This document shows positions 35,638 to 44,506 of a DNA stretch of 64,000 nt, one piece after another. Position 1 is the first letter of the stretch. Each line of letters starts with the position of its first letter. The DNA comes from RI-242 sp038246255 (GTDB lineage Bacteria > Planctomycetota > UBA1135 > GCA-002686595), in the NCBI GenBank assembly GCA_038246255.1, contig JBBRWC010000010.1, positions 1 to 64,000 of the forward strand, in the 5' to 3' direction. Below the pieces are notes generated by a model. The model had not been told where the DNA came from. It saw only the letters and a program-made list of their open reading frames with translations, and did no database searches. A program made the position numbers and the translations under genes.

Positions 35638-36540
35638 TCAGCCCCTGCGCCGCTTGGGACGAACGGGCAGCGCCCGCGGCCGCGCGAGCGGACGACGGGG
35701 ACGACGCCCCGTTTGCTCCTGAACGGCGCTTTCCAACTCGGCCCGGCGCTCCGGATCGCATTCCTCGAGGATCTGCGCCACTTCCGCGCGTGTCAGCGGC
35801 CGCCACGAGCCGGGTTTGAGGCCGCGGTCGCTCAAGCTGCCGATGCGGACGCGCTTGAGGTCGACGACCTTGTGACCGACGTGCGCAAAAACCCGGCGGA
35901 CTTCGCGGTTTTTGCCCTCGTTGAGGGTGACGAGCAGTTTCGACGTGTTCGCGGTGCGCGACTGGATCAGCACGCGGGCACCGCCCGTGACACCGTCCGA
36001 GAGGCGCACACCTTCGCGCACACGTTTGAGCGAATCGTCGGAGATGCGCCCCGCGAGCTTCACGAGGTACGTCTTGGGCAACCCGTAGCGCGGGTGCATG
36101 ACGCGGTTCGCAAACTCGCCATCGTTCGTCAAAAGGACGATGCCGACGGTTTCTTCGTCGAGGCGTCCGACCGTATAGATGCGGCCCTTCTTGCGATCCG
36201 CGATCAAGTCGATCGCGCGCGGTCGCATCTCGCGCTCGTCGTTGGTGCAGACGACACCCGAGGGTTTGTTGAGCAGGTAGTAACGATGGCGGATGTCCTG
36301 GCGCTTTAGGATCACACCGTCGACCTCGATCTTGTGCTCGTCGGGATCGACCCGCAGGCCCATGTCGGTGACGATCACGTCGTCGACCATCACGGCGCCT
36401 GCGGCGATCAACTCGTCGCACCGGCGACGCGACGCGACACCGTGGCTGGCGAGGTACTTGTTGAGACGCACTACGCGCGGCGACTCTTCGTCGGGCGCGT
36501 CGTCACGCCGGCTCTCACGAGCAGGGCGATGGGATGCCAT
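35638..36540 (-). CDS. Pseudouridine synthase, RluB/RsuA family
   Basis: 300 residues. N-terminal S4 RNA-binding domain (RLNKYLASHGVASRRRCDEL), then the catalytic domain with Asp128 in YTVGRLDEETVGIVLLTNDG, and the family blocks NKPSGVVCTNDE and EGKNREVRRVFAHVGHKVVD. It modifies uridine in rRNA; RluB (23S U2605) is the closest type but RluE/RsuA cannot be excluded. The C-terminus is a basic RRPRRPLARPRALPVRPKRR tail. Start ATG 36540. It follows manA by 36 bp and may be co-transcribed with it. Confidence 0.9.
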   Translation of the reverse strand: MASHRPARESRRDDAPDEESPRVVRLNKYLASHGVASRRRCDELIAAGAVMVDDVIVTDMGLRVDPDEHKIEVDGVILKRQDIRHRYYLLNKPSGVVCTNDEREMRPRAIDLIADRKKGRIYTVGRLDEETVGIVLLTNDGEFANRVMHPRYGLPKTYLVKLAGRISDDSLKRVREGVRLSDGVTGGARVLIQSRTANTSKLLVTLNEGKNREVRRVFAHVGHKVVDLKRVRIGSLSDRGLKPGSWRPLTRAEVAQILEECDPERRAELESAVQEQTGRRPRRPLARPRALPVRPKRRRG

Positions 36541-36576
36541 GGGGGCCCCCGTGGGGCTTGGGGTGGAACGAATAGG

Positions 36577-37578
36577 TCAGGCTTTGTGCATGAACTGCAC
36601 AAGGCCGAGAATGGATTCCGCGGGTTCGAAAACGTGGTATCCCGCCGCGGCGGGCACAAGGACCACGTCCCCGCACGCGAGGTCAAGATGTGCGCCCGCG
36701 TCCTTGACGGTGAGGCGTCCCGCGCCTTGGACGGCGGCGTAGATCTGGAACTGGTCGCCGGTGGAGAGGCGCGTCGGGCCGGTGAGTTCGATGCGGTTCA
36801 TGCCGAAGTGCCGCGAGCGCGCCATCGGCGCACGCCGGGCGTGCTTGGCGAACGGCTGCCAGTCGGGTGCGACGGGCGGCAGGGGCACGGCGCCGACGTG
36901 GGCCGCCGCCAAACCGCGCTCAAGATGCATCTCCCGCGGACGCCCGTCCAAACCGGGGCGGTCCCAATCGTACAGCCTGTAGGTCGTGTCCGAGTTCTGC
37001 TGAACCTCAAGCAGCGTGACCCCAGCGCCGATCGCATGCACAGTGCCGCCGGGCACGGTCAGGCTCGTCCCCGCCACCACCGAATGGTGTTCGAGCAAGC
37101 CCACCAGCTCGCCCGTGCCGAGGTGGCGCTCGAGCACCGCACGGGTGACGTCCGGACGGAGACCCGACCAAACACCACCCCCGGAGCGCGCCTCAAGGAA
37201 GTACCAGGCCTCGGTTTTGCCCTCGGCACCACCGCCGAGCAGGCGCGCTCCCGCGTCGTCGGGATGCACCTGGACGCTGAGCGCCTCGTCGGCATCGATG
37301 TACTTGACGAGCAACGGGAAGCGGCCCTGGGGCGTGGTCGGAGCTTTGCCGAGGAGGTCGTCCCGGTGCTCGCGGATCAGCTCCGCAAGCGCGCGGCCCG
37401 CGTGCGGCCCCGAACTCACTTGGGATTGCTGGTCGGCTCGATCGACGATCTCCCACGTCTCACCGACGGGGACGTTCGCCGGGAGGGCAAAACCTGGACA
37501 CCGCTCCAGCGCGCGCCCACCCCAGATCTTCTCCAGGAACAGACGTTGGAAGCGCAGGGGGTGGACGAGGCGGTTCAT
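36577..37578 (-). CDS. manA: Mannose-6-phosphate isomerase, class I
   Basis: 333 residues. Zinc cupin enzyme converting fructose-6-phosphate and mannose-6-phosphate, feeding GDP-mannose for polysaccharides. Metal ligands visible in ALSVQVHPDDAGAR (Gln, His), KTEAWYFL (Glu) and LTVPGGTVHAIGAGV (His); the family block QQNSDTTYRLYDWDRPG follows. This is the short bacterial type (about 330 residues). ATG 37578 begins MNRLVHPLRFQRLFLEKIWG. Its upstream region carries three 14-bp repeats and the divergent sulfatase-fold gene. Confidence 0.92.
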   Translation of the reverse strand: MNRLVHPLRFQRLFLEKIWGGRALERCPGFALPANVPVGETWEIVDRADQQSQVSSGPHAGRALAELIREHRDDLLGKAPTTPQGRFPLLVKYIDADEALSVQVHPDDAGARLLGGGAEGKTEAWYFLEARSGGGVWSGLRPDVTRAVLERHLGTGELVGLLEHHSVVAGTSLTVPGGTVHAIGAGVTLLEVQQNSDTTYRLYDWDRPGLDGRPREMHLERGLAAAHVGAVPLPPVAPDWQPFAKHARRAPMARSRHFGMNRIELTGPTRLSTGDQFQIYAAVQGAGRLTVKDAGAHLDLACGDVVLVPAAAGYHVFEPAESILGLVQFMHKA

Positions 37579-37650
37579 GGGAGCGCCGGGGCGCCGGGGC
37601 GCGCGGGTGCGAGGCGGCGACGCCGGCGGGCGGCCACAGTCGCCGACACC

Positions 37651-37692
37651 GTGGCAAAGACACGGTGGCAAAGACACCGTGGCAAAGGCACC
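37651..37692. repeat. 14-bp tandem repeat between manA and the sulfatase-fold gene
   Basis: GTGGCAAAGACACG, GTGGCAAAGACACC and GTGGCAAAGGCACC lie in a row in the 202-bp divergent intergenic region. They could be operator sites or a neutral expansion. Confidence 0.85.
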
Positions 37693-37762
37693 GTGCCGAC
37701 GATATCGATATAGCGGGCCGAAGAGTCTATCGGCGACGGGCGGGACGGGGGAAGCCGTGGGA

Positions 37763-37768
37763 TAGGAT
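37763..37768 (+). promoter_or_regulatory. Candidate -10 box TAGGAT before the sulfatase-fold gene
   Basis: TAGGAT, then 12 nt, then ATG 37781. It fits the leaderless set but with the widest gap. Confidence 0.4.
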
Positions 37769-37780
37769 CGGCCCCGAACC

Positions 37781-39199
37781 ATGCGACGCCCCACGGCAAT
37801 CCCCGCCGCCCTGCTCGGCGCGCTCGCCCTCTTTGCCGCGGGCTGTGGCGGCGATCCGCGGCCCGACGTGCTCCTCATTACCGTCGACACCCTGCGTGCG
37901 GACTATCTCGGGTCGATGGGGTACCCGCGGCCCACGTCGCCCAACATGGACTGCCTGGCGTCGCAAGGGCTGTTGTTTGAGCGCCACTACTCAACCTCGA
38001 GTCAAACGGGCCCCTCCCACGCCTCCATTTTCAGCGGCCTGATGCCCAGCGAGCACGGGCTCGTCAAAAACGGCACCGCCGTGCCCGCGGACATCCCGTG
38101 GTTGGCGGACGAGTTTTCGGCGGGTGGTTGGAGCACCGGAGCGGTCGTCGGCGCGCTCGTCGTCGGCAAACGTTTTGGCTACGACCGGGGTTTCGATTTT
38201 TTCGACGACGACATGCGTTCCGGGCGGCCCCGCGACCCACGGGACACCGGCGCTAGGGAAGTTTTCGAGCGCGACGCCTCGCGCGTCGTCGATGTGGCGA
38301 GCGCATGGCTCGCGGGTGCCGGCTCGGCGCCAGTGTTCCTGTGGGTTCACGTGTTTGACCCCCACGAACCGTACTCACCGCCGGAGCCCGCGCCCCTATC
38401 GGCGGCGGGCGCCGAAGGGTTTTTCCGCACGCGCGCGGAGCCCTCGCGCCTGTTCGACGTCGACCAGTTGGTGCCACTCCTTGCGGGTTACGAAGCCGAA
38501 GTCAGCTACACCGACGTGCACATTGGCCGCCTCGTCGCCGCCTTTGATGCGCGCGACCGCGACTCCGTCGTGATCTTGACGTCGGACCACGGCGAGGGCC
38601 TCGGCGAACACGCGTACCAGGGCCACCACTTCTACCTCTACGAAGAGCAAGTCCACGTGCCGCTCGTCGTGCGCGGACGTGGAGCTCCGGCGCGTCGATT
38701 GCCCGCGGGTACACGCGTCGCCGCGCTGACCAGCGCAACGGAGCTCGCGGAGGCGCTGCGGGAATGGGCCAACATCCCTTCGCGCGGCGGGCGAACGACC
38801 CTGCCAGCGCGCGCGCTCGATCCACGCCCCGATCCCGCGGCGCGGGCCCTGCTGGAGCGCGCGCACCTCTCGTCCTTCGACCTCGAGATTGCGCGCCCCC
38901 TCCAGCGCATCCTCGAACATTTGGACGGTCAGTCAGGCGGCGCGCGCGGATTGCTGCGGGGTTTGGTCGCGCCGGATTACAAGTACATGGAGTCCGACGA
39001 CGTCGCGCCGGAGTTCTACGACCTGGATCGCGATCCCGCGGAAGCGCGCAACCTCGCGAACGGCGCGGAAACCGCGCGTGTGGCCGCGGCAGCGGCGGAG
39101 CTCGCGAACGCACGGGGGGCGCTTGCGACGCGCACGAGCGCGCCGAGCGGTGACACCGATCCTGAGGTCCGCCGGATGCTCGACGCGCTGGGTTATTAA
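37781..39199 (+). CDS. Lipoprotein of the sulfatase/alkaline-phosphatase superfamily with Thr nucleophile
   Basis: 472 residues. Lipoprotein signal peptide ending LALFAAGCGGD (lipobox AAGC). The fold is that of sulfatases: VLLITVDTLRADYLGSMGYP (metal Asp), TSSQTGPSHASIFSG (nucleophile region), HVFDPHEPYSPP, and VVILTSDHGEGLGEHAYQGH with the Asp/His metal ligands. In true sulfatases the nucleophile is Cys or Ser in C/S-x-P-S-R, matured to formylglycine; here Thr76 occupies that place and His replaces Arg (TGPSH). Thr is the nucleophile of phospho- and phosphonate-handling relatives, so sulfatase activity is doubtful. The TAA stop abuts repeat copy 2. Confidence 0.85.
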   Translation: MRRPTAIPAALLGALALFAAGCGGDPRPDVLLITVDTLRADYLGSMGYPRPTSPNMDCLASQGLLFERHYSTSSQTGPSHASIFSGLMPSEHGLVKNGTAVPADIPWLADEFSAGGWSTGAVVGALVVGKRFGYDRGFDFFDDDMRSGRPRDPRDTGAREVFERDASRVVDVASAWLAGAGSAPVFLWVHVFDPHEPYSPPEPAPLSAAGAEGFFRTRAEPSRLFDVDQLVPLLAGYEAEVSYTDVHIGRLVAAFDARDRDSVVILTSDHGEGLGEHAYQGHHFYLYEEQVHVPLVVRGRGAPARRLPAGTRVAALTSATELAEALREWANIPSRGGRTTLPARALDPRPDPAARALLERAHLSSFDLEIARPLQRILEHLDGQSGGARGLLRGLVAPDYKYMESDDVAPEFYDLDRDPAEARNLANGAETARVAAAAAELANARGALATRTSAPSGDTDPEVRRMLDALGY

Positions 39200-39542
39200 C
39201 CCGGGCTAGCCGACGAGCCCGAGTCGTCGTCTGGTGACGCGTTGCGGCCGCGGGATCCACCGGCGACCGTGAACAGGTCATCGCGGACGCCCATGGTCGC
39301 AAAGTGTCGCCAAGCGACGAATGGCGGCAAAAAGCCGCCGGTTGGGCCGCCTCGTCGGAAAGTTGAGTGGAGTCGAGGATGGGCGCGGTGGCCTCAGGCT
39401 CCCGGTGGCCACGGTGGGTGTCAGGGTCGTTGCCTTGACGGACTGCCCGAGCGACTACCGTGGTGAACCACTCATTCCACGGCCAGAACTTCATCTACTG
39501 GGTATCATTCATCTTCGTGTCGCACTAAATAGCCCGGGTTAA
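39197..39542. repeat. Dispersed repeat, copy 2, between convergent genes
   Basis: Begins TTAACCCGGGCTA next to the sulfatase-fold stop and ends TAGCCCGGGTTAA, where TTA is the complement of the kinase gene's TAA stop. 39218-39365 matches repeat copy 1 (28568-28715) in the same orientation. The following ~170 bp are absent from copy 1. The CCCGGG-centred ends point the opposite way to those in copy 1. There is no convincing gene in these ~340 bp. Confidence 0.65.
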
Positions 39543-40687
39543 CCGATCGTGCGCGGCGCAGCGCTCACGTAGTAGGAGCGCTCGGACCAGGGCGCGCTCC
39601 GCAACTCTACGAGCGCCACGGGTTCGGGCTGTGCCGCGGCGCCCGTCGCGGCGCCGACAAACACCGCGCGGTGCCCTGCGATCCAGGCGGCGCGCCCTTT
39701 CGATGGCCGCCCAATCAGCGCGCACACGGGCTTTTCTTCAAAGCGCTCGATCTCGACCTCACGATCGCCCCAGCACATCCGGCGCCGGGTTGACCCATCG
39801 TCGAAGCGCTCGGCGCGCTCGAACACCTTCTCGGGATGTTGGAGGAACGCGCGGGCTTCGCGAGCCACGAGGCTTTCACGCATGCACAAACCCCGCGCGC
39901 CCCGGCGACGCTCGACGTGAACGGCGGTGCTCGCGCGCTGGACCTTCTTGAGCCACGCGCGCAAACGTCGTTGACGCCACGCTGCGACTTCGCGCTCGAA
40001 CTGTTTGAACCATCGATCCCATGCGCCACCGCTGCGAGTTCCGTCGCCGCCGGGCGCACCGCCTAGTGCCGCGACCCGATGGCGACCAAGTCGATCGACG
40101 AGCAGGGGCTCGCGTTCACGCGGAAACTGCGCAACAAAACACGCCAGGTTCTGCCGCACAACCCTGGCGCTGAGCGTCCGTCGGTGCAAACCGCGCACCC
40201 CTTCCGCATCGAGCCACCACACCTCGCCGCGTGCGATCAAGAGATTGGAGGGGTGCAGGTCGGATTGGAAGAGCCCCGCGCGGTAACCACACTCGAGTGC
40301 ATCCAGCACGGTGCAAATCGTGTCCAAGCTCGCAGTCGACGCGCCCAGGTCGTGGATGGGCGTGCCACCCTCGACCCATTCAAAAAGTCGCACCGAGTTC
40401 GGGCCAAAACTCTGCTCGACAAGCACCCGCGGCGTTCGCAATCCGGCCGCGCGTAGAAACAGGCCGCCCCGCCGCTCGCGCTCTGCCTGGCGCGAGCCGC
40501 TTCTCGCGTAGCACTTGAGGACCACCGGCTTGCGATAGTCTTCCGCCCGCAGCACCGCACGTTTCTTCGGAAGCAGTCGCAGCACCTGGAACAAACGCAG
40601 TTCGCGATCCTCGACACCTTCGAGCGCCGCCGGCCACTCGGGTTCATGGCCACCTTCGATCCAGTGAAACAGCCGCTCCGGATTCAC
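39539..40687 (-). CDS. Lipopolysaccharide kinase family protein (InaA/WaaP-like)
   Basis: 382 residues from GTG 40687. Kinase-like fold: Lys in KPVVLKCYARSGSRQAERER, the catalytic loop FQSDLHPSNLLIARG and the metal Asp in VWWLDAEGVRG. This is the Kdo/WaaP family that phosphorylates sugars of the LPS inner core. The C-terminal ~130 residues carry basic helices and no family match I can name. The GTG overlaps the waaP stop as GTGA, so it is translated with waaP; a waaG-waaP-kinase order is also known in pseudomonads. Its stop lies in repeat copy 2. Confidence 0.8.
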   Translation of the reverse strand: MNPERLFHWIEGGHEPEWPAALEGVEDRELRLFQVLRLLPKKRAVLRAEDYRKPVVLKCYARSGSRQAERERRGGLFLRAAGLRTPRVLVEQSFGPNSVRLFEWVEGGTPIHDLGASTASLDTICTVLDALECGYRAGLFQSDLHPSNLLIARGEVWWLDAEGVRGLHRRTLSARVVRQNLACFVAQFPREREPLLVDRLGRHRVAALGGAPGGDGTRSGGAWDRWFKQFEREVAAWRQRRLRAWLKKVQRASTAVHVERRRGARGLCMRESLVAREARAFLQHPEKVFERAERFDDGSTRRRMCWGDREVEIERFEEKPVCALIGRPSKGRAAWIAGHRAVFVGAATGAAAQPEPVALVELRSAPWSERSYYVSAAPRTIG

Positions 40688-41508
40688 AGCGTTTGGACTC
40701 CCGATCGAGCGCGCTCGCGCTTGTGAATGCGACGGGCGCGGCACCGCGCCGCTGCCAACATCCCCGCTTCCCGCGCGATGGCCACGCGCAGTGCCGCGCC
40801 GCGCGCTCCCACATAACATGCAAAAAAGCGCAGCAGATCCACACGTCCCAGCCCGCGATCGAGCGCGGAGGACCACAGCGCACCCAGATCCTTCGCGCGC
40901 GCGCTTTGGGGGAGCGATCGATAACAGCGCGCGCGGTGCAAATCGATGACAACGAGTCGAGGTTTGTCCGCTGCCGCACGCAGAAGAAAGTGGCACAAGT
41001 AGAGGTCGCGGTGCTGCACACCTCCCGCATGCAGCGCGGCGACGATCGCCGCCACCGCTTTGATCAGCGCGTGGCGATCTTTGGGCGCCGGTCGACAAAC
41101 GTGCCAGTCGCGCGCCACATCTTCGAGGCTCGGGCAACCATCGAGTGCGTCCGTCACGAGGAACGACACTCGCCGCGCCGGGTTCGCGCCCTTCGAACCA
41201 AAACCCGCGACGGTCAGCGTCGCGATACCAAGCCGCTCGAGCGTGCGCACGGCGCGCAGTTCCGTTGCCGCCCCAAGGATCGGCACACGTCCGCGCACGA
41301 GGTTTTTGGCGATCTCGCACCACCCGACACCGCGGTGGACCTTCAGGAAATAGGCGCGCCCCGCCGCTTCGAATCGCAACGTTCGACGCTGATCCTGGTC
41401 GCGGTAGACGGTTCCGGTTTGGCCAAGTGCGGCCTCGAAGGGATCGCGCCCGGCCCACGCGGCTGCGAGGTCGGACCGCAGCTCAAGAGCGGGATGGTCC
41501 GCGCTCAC
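40684..41508 (-). CDS. waaP: Lipopolysaccharide core heptose(I) kinase
   Basis: 274 residues, near E. coli WaaP (265). Phosphorylates heptose I of the LPS inner core. The sequence is close to the family: YFLKVHRGVGWCEIAKNLVR, PILGAATELRAVRTLERLGI, NPARRVSFLVTDALDGCPSL, catalytic GGVQHRDLYLCHFLLR and metal-binding RLVVIDLHRARCY. GTG 41508 overlaps the waaG stop as GTGA and its own stop overlaps the next kinase start as GTGA. A waaG-waaP pair is direct evidence for a core-bearing LPS. Confidence 0.93.
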   Translation of the reverse strand: MSADHPALELRSDLAAAWAGRDPFEAALGQTGTVYRDQDQRRTLRFEAAGRAYFLKVHRGVGWCEIAKNLVRGRVPILGAATELRAVRTLERLGIATLTVAGFGSKGANPARRVSFLVTDALDGCPSLEDVARDWHVCRPAPKDRHALIKAVAAIVAALHAGGVQHRDLYLCHFLLRAAADKPRLVVIDLHRARCYRSLPQSARAKDLGALWSSALDRGLGRVDLLRFFACYVGARGAALRVAIAREAGMLAAARCRARRIHKRERARSGVQTL

Positions 41509-42620
41509 GAGCTCCCCCAGCGTGTCTCGAGCGCGTCCACCACGCGACCTGCGCCGCGAAACACGTCCGCGTGCGCCGCGAACGCTGCGCCGCGCGCGCG
41601 CCAGAGCGCCGGATCCGTGGCCAGCACTGCGCGCAGGGCGCGCAGGAGTTCCGCGGTGTCATCCGGCTCTTCCACGACGGATCCCATCCCGGCGGCCGCG
41701 ATGTATGGGGCGTATCCACAAACCGAGCTCGCGACCACCGGCAAACCAGCGACGAGCGCCTCGAGCAGCACGGTACCCGTATTTTCTGCGCGTGCAGGGT
41801 GCAACAACACGTCGGCGGACCACAGGAGCCGTGCCACGTCGTCGCGACCGCCGAGGAAACGCACTCGCTCCCCCACACCCAACTCGCGCGCGAGCCGCCG
41901 ATAGCTCGCATCGTCGCCGACACCCACGACCCACAACAATGCAGGCTGCTCGCGCGCCAACGCCGCAAACGCGCGGATCGAGCGGTCGAGCCCCTTCGTG
42001 CGAAATCCCGAACCCACACACAGCAGCACAGGCTCGCTAGCCCCGGCGTCCAAGGCGCGACGGACCACGGCCCGGACCGCTTCGGCGTCGCAGGGCCGAA
42101 TCCGGCCGCGATCGATACCCGGTGGGACCGCGCAGAAGCGCTCGGGCGGCGTGCCGTGGGCCGATTGGAAGCGCGCCCGTTCGGCCGGAGCGATAAGCAG
42201 AATCTGTGTGTCCGCTGCGTGACTGAACACCGCCTGTTCGAGGCGCGCGTAGGAGCGGTAGCGCAAAGTCGCGCGGTAGAGCGCCGGGCGCGTGCGGTGC
42301 GCGCGGTCCACAAAACACGGATCGGCGGCATAGTAGGCGTGCAGACCGGGAATTTTGCTGAATCCGACCGCCACGCGATCCGGTCGGCTTTCCATCGCAC
42401 GTTGGAAGCGACGCGCGAAGTCCCACACGCGCCCGTGGTTCGTGATTCCGGACAAGCCGAGCTCTTCCACCGGCACGTCGGCGCATCGCGGCCCGTCCCA
42501 CTGCCCCGTCAACACTTCGACGCCGTGGCCGCGCTCCAGCGCCACACGCGCGATGCACAGCATGTCGCGCTCGAGCCCGCCAAACGGGAAGTAGCGCGCG
42601 AGTGCAAACACGAGCTGCAC
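41505..42620 (-). CDS. waaG: LPS core glycosyltransferase I (WaaG-type, GT4)
   Basis: 371 residues. Adds the first outer-core glucose to heptose. The N-terminus VQLVFALARYFPFGGLERDM and the segments ITNHGRVWDFARRFQ, VAVGFSKIPGLHAYYAADPC and AVPPGIDRGRIRP match WaaG closely; the C-terminal nucleotide-sugar domain shows VLLCVGSGFRTKGLDRSIRA and the E-x7-E-like AENTGTVLLEALVAGLPVVA. GTG 42620 was chosen since it starts directly at the first strand. It follows recN by 14 bp and overlaps waaP by GTGA, so the LPS genes probably share the recN transcript. Confidence 0.9.
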   Translation of the reverse strand: MQLVFALARYFPFGGLERDMLCIARVALERGHGVEVLTGQWDGPRCADVPVEELGLSGITNHGRVWDFARRFQRAMESRPDRVAVGFSKIPGLHAYYAADPCFVDRAHRTRPALYRATLRYRSYARLEQAVFSHAADTQILLIAPAERARFQSAHGTPPERFCAVPPGIDRGRIRPCDAEAVRAVVRRALDAGASEPVLLCVGSGFRTKGLDRSIRAFAALAREQPALLWVVGVGDDASYRRLARELGVGERVRFLGGRDDVARLLWSADVLLHPARAENTGTVLLEALVAGLPVVASSVCGYAPYIAAAGMGSVVEEPDDTAELLRALRAVLATDPALWRARGAAFAAHADVFRGAGRVVDALETRWGSS

Positions 42621-42634
42621 GGGAGAGCCGCGCC

Positions 42635-44392
42635 CTATCCGACGCGGCCTTCGAGCAGTCGGCGGGCTTCGGCGCGGGCCGTCGCCTGATCGGCGCCGCC
42701 GGCAATCATGTCGGCGATCTCGCGTTCCCGCGCTTCCCCGTCGAGTTCCGCGATTTCGGTGCGGGTACGGCCCTTGGACACCTTTTTCGCCACCTTCAAA
42801 TGGCGGTGCGCAACCGCGGCGATCGCGGGCAGGTGCGTCACGCACAGCACCTGGTGGTGTTCTCCGAGCGAGCGCAGGTGTTTGCCGATCGCGGGGCCAA
42901 GCCGCCCACCAATGCCCGCATCCACTTCGTCGAACACCAACGTGCGCCCGGTCGAACGCCCGGGCTCACCCGACGCGGTTCCCGAAAGCGCGGTGCGCAG
43001 CGCCAGCATCACCCGCGCCGCCTCCCCCCCCGATGCAACCTGGCGCAGGGGCTGCATGGGTTCGCCCGGGTTGGCGGCAAGCAGAAACTCGATGTTGTCC
43101 TCACCGCGCTCGCCAAAACGCCGGCCCTGGTCGCCACCCGTCGCGGCGCGCGGTGTCAACGCGATATCAAAACGCGCCTTCTCGAGGCCCAGCTCCGACA
43201 GGATGCGGTGCAGCGCGGCCGACAACGGGCCTACCTGTGCGCGGCGCGCCGCGGAGAGTTCCGCAGCCGTTTGCGCGAGGGCCGTCAACGCGCCGTCGCG
43301 CCGCGCGACCAGATCGCCAAGGCCCTGCTCGGCCTCTTCGATCTCGGCCGCTTCGGTTTCGAGCGCTTGGCACAGCCGCACCAAACCTGCTTCGTCCGCG
43401 CCGTATTTGCGCTCGAGCCGTTCCAGTTCGGCGAGGCGATCTTCGATGCGCTCGAGGCGCGTCGGATCGACGTCAACCCCGTCCGCGAGTGACGATAGTC
43501 GCGCGCTCGCTTCCTCAAGGTGCAGTTTCGCCGCCAGCAGTTCTTCGAGGGGCCCCGCGAGCGCGGGCAAGCGCCTCCGCCACGCTTCGGCGCCACGCTC
43601 CACCGTCCGCAACCGATCGAGCGCCGTGTCGTCGCCGTCGCACAGCGCATCGAGCCACGCGCCGAGGTCCTTGCGCAGCGCTTCCCCGTGCCGCAACAGT
43701 TCGCGCTCGCCCACGAGCCGCGCGCGCTCGCCAGGTTGGAGGTCGGCCTCCGCCAGTTCGCTCGCCTGGTACCGCACGAGATCGAGCCGGTCGCGACGCT
43801 GCTGGCGCTCGCGCTCCAATCGGCCCAGCCGTTCGGAAACTTCGTCGTACTCCGACTTGCGCTGACGGTAACGCTGCACCAGTCCGCCGACCTTGCCAAA
43901 CGCGTCCAGCAGTTCGAGTTGGTGCGGGGGCTCCAAAAGAAGCTGGTGGTCGTTCTGACCGTGGATTTCGAACAGCAGCGCAGCGAGCGCACGCAGCGCC
44001 TTTTGCGTGACCGCGGACTGGTTCACGTGCGCGCGTGTCCGACCGCTGCGCTCCAGCACGCGCCCGAGGATCAGCTCGCGTTCGTCGTGGCCGCCGCTTT
44101 GTTCCTTCCAGTCCTCGCCCAACTCGGGCAGCTCGTGGTCGAGGAACGCCTGAACCCGATCCGCACCGGGCCCGGACTGCAGCAAAAAACGGCCCTCGAC
44201 CCGCGCGCGGATCGCTCCCTCGCGGATCCAGGACGAGCCCCGCGGCCGTTCGCCGATCAATAGTTCGAGCGCGCCAACGAGGAGGCTTTTGCCCGCGCCG
44301 GTTTCCCCCGTGATCGCGTTCAACCCCGCGCCGAAGGACAGCTCGAGGCTCTCGATCAGCGCCAGGTCACGGATTGCGAGTTCGACGAGCAT
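42635..44392 (-). CDS. recN: DNA repair protein RecN
   Basis: 585 residues, normal length. SMC-like ATPase used in double-strand break repair. Walker A NAITGETGAGKSLLVGAL at residues 26-43, Q-loop region EIHGQNDHQLLLEPPHQLEL, long coiled-coil arms, signature QVASGGEAARVMLALR and Walker B TLVFDEVDAGIGGRLGPAIG then LCVTHLPAIAA. ATG 44392 (MLVELAIRDLALIE) has GGAGG 10 nt upstream. The waaG start is 14 bp after its stop. Confidence 0.95.
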   Translation of the reverse strand: MLVELAIRDLALIESLELSFGAGLNAITGETGAGKSLLVGALELLIGERPRGSSWIREGAIRARVEGRFLLQSGPGADRVQAFLDHELPELGEDWKEQSGGHDERELILGRVLERSGRTRAHVNQSAVTQKALRALAALLFEIHGQNDHQLLLEPPHQLELLDAFGKVGGLVQRYRQRKSEYDEVSERLGRLERERQQRRDRLDLVRYQASELAEADLQPGERARLVGERELLRHGEALRKDLGAWLDALCDGDDTALDRLRTVERGAEAWRRRLPALAGPLEELLAAKLHLEEASARLSSLADGVDVDPTRLERIEDRLAELERLERKYGADEAGLVRLCQALETEAAEIEEAEQGLGDLVARRDGALTALAQTAAELSAARRAQVGPLSAALHRILSELGLEKARFDIALTPRAATGGDQGRRFGERGEDNIEFLLAANPGEPMQPLRQVASGGEAARVMLALRTALSGTASGEPGRSTGRTLVFDEVDAGIGGRLGPAIGKHLRSLGEHHQVLCVTHLPAIAAVAHRHLKVAKKVSKGRTRTEIAELDGEAREREIADMIAGGADQATARAEARRLLEGRVG

Positions 44393-44506
44393 GGCAGCGG
44401 CCTCCACCAGACTCGCCCGACGGGCTCCCGGTTGCAACAGCGGCCCGAATGGGAGTTCCCAACTCGGGGGCGCGCCGCGGTTAGCGGCGCCCGCGAAAAC
44501 CGAAGT

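Noticed and set aside
37781..39199. Classical formylglycine sulfatase
   Set aside because: The nucleophile motif is TGPSH, with neither Cys/Ser nor Arg in the required places.
40693..42689. Overlapping plus-strand frames (403 and 514 codons) opposite waaP and waaG
   Set aside because: Shadow frames; WaaP and WaaG family blocks are on the minus strand.
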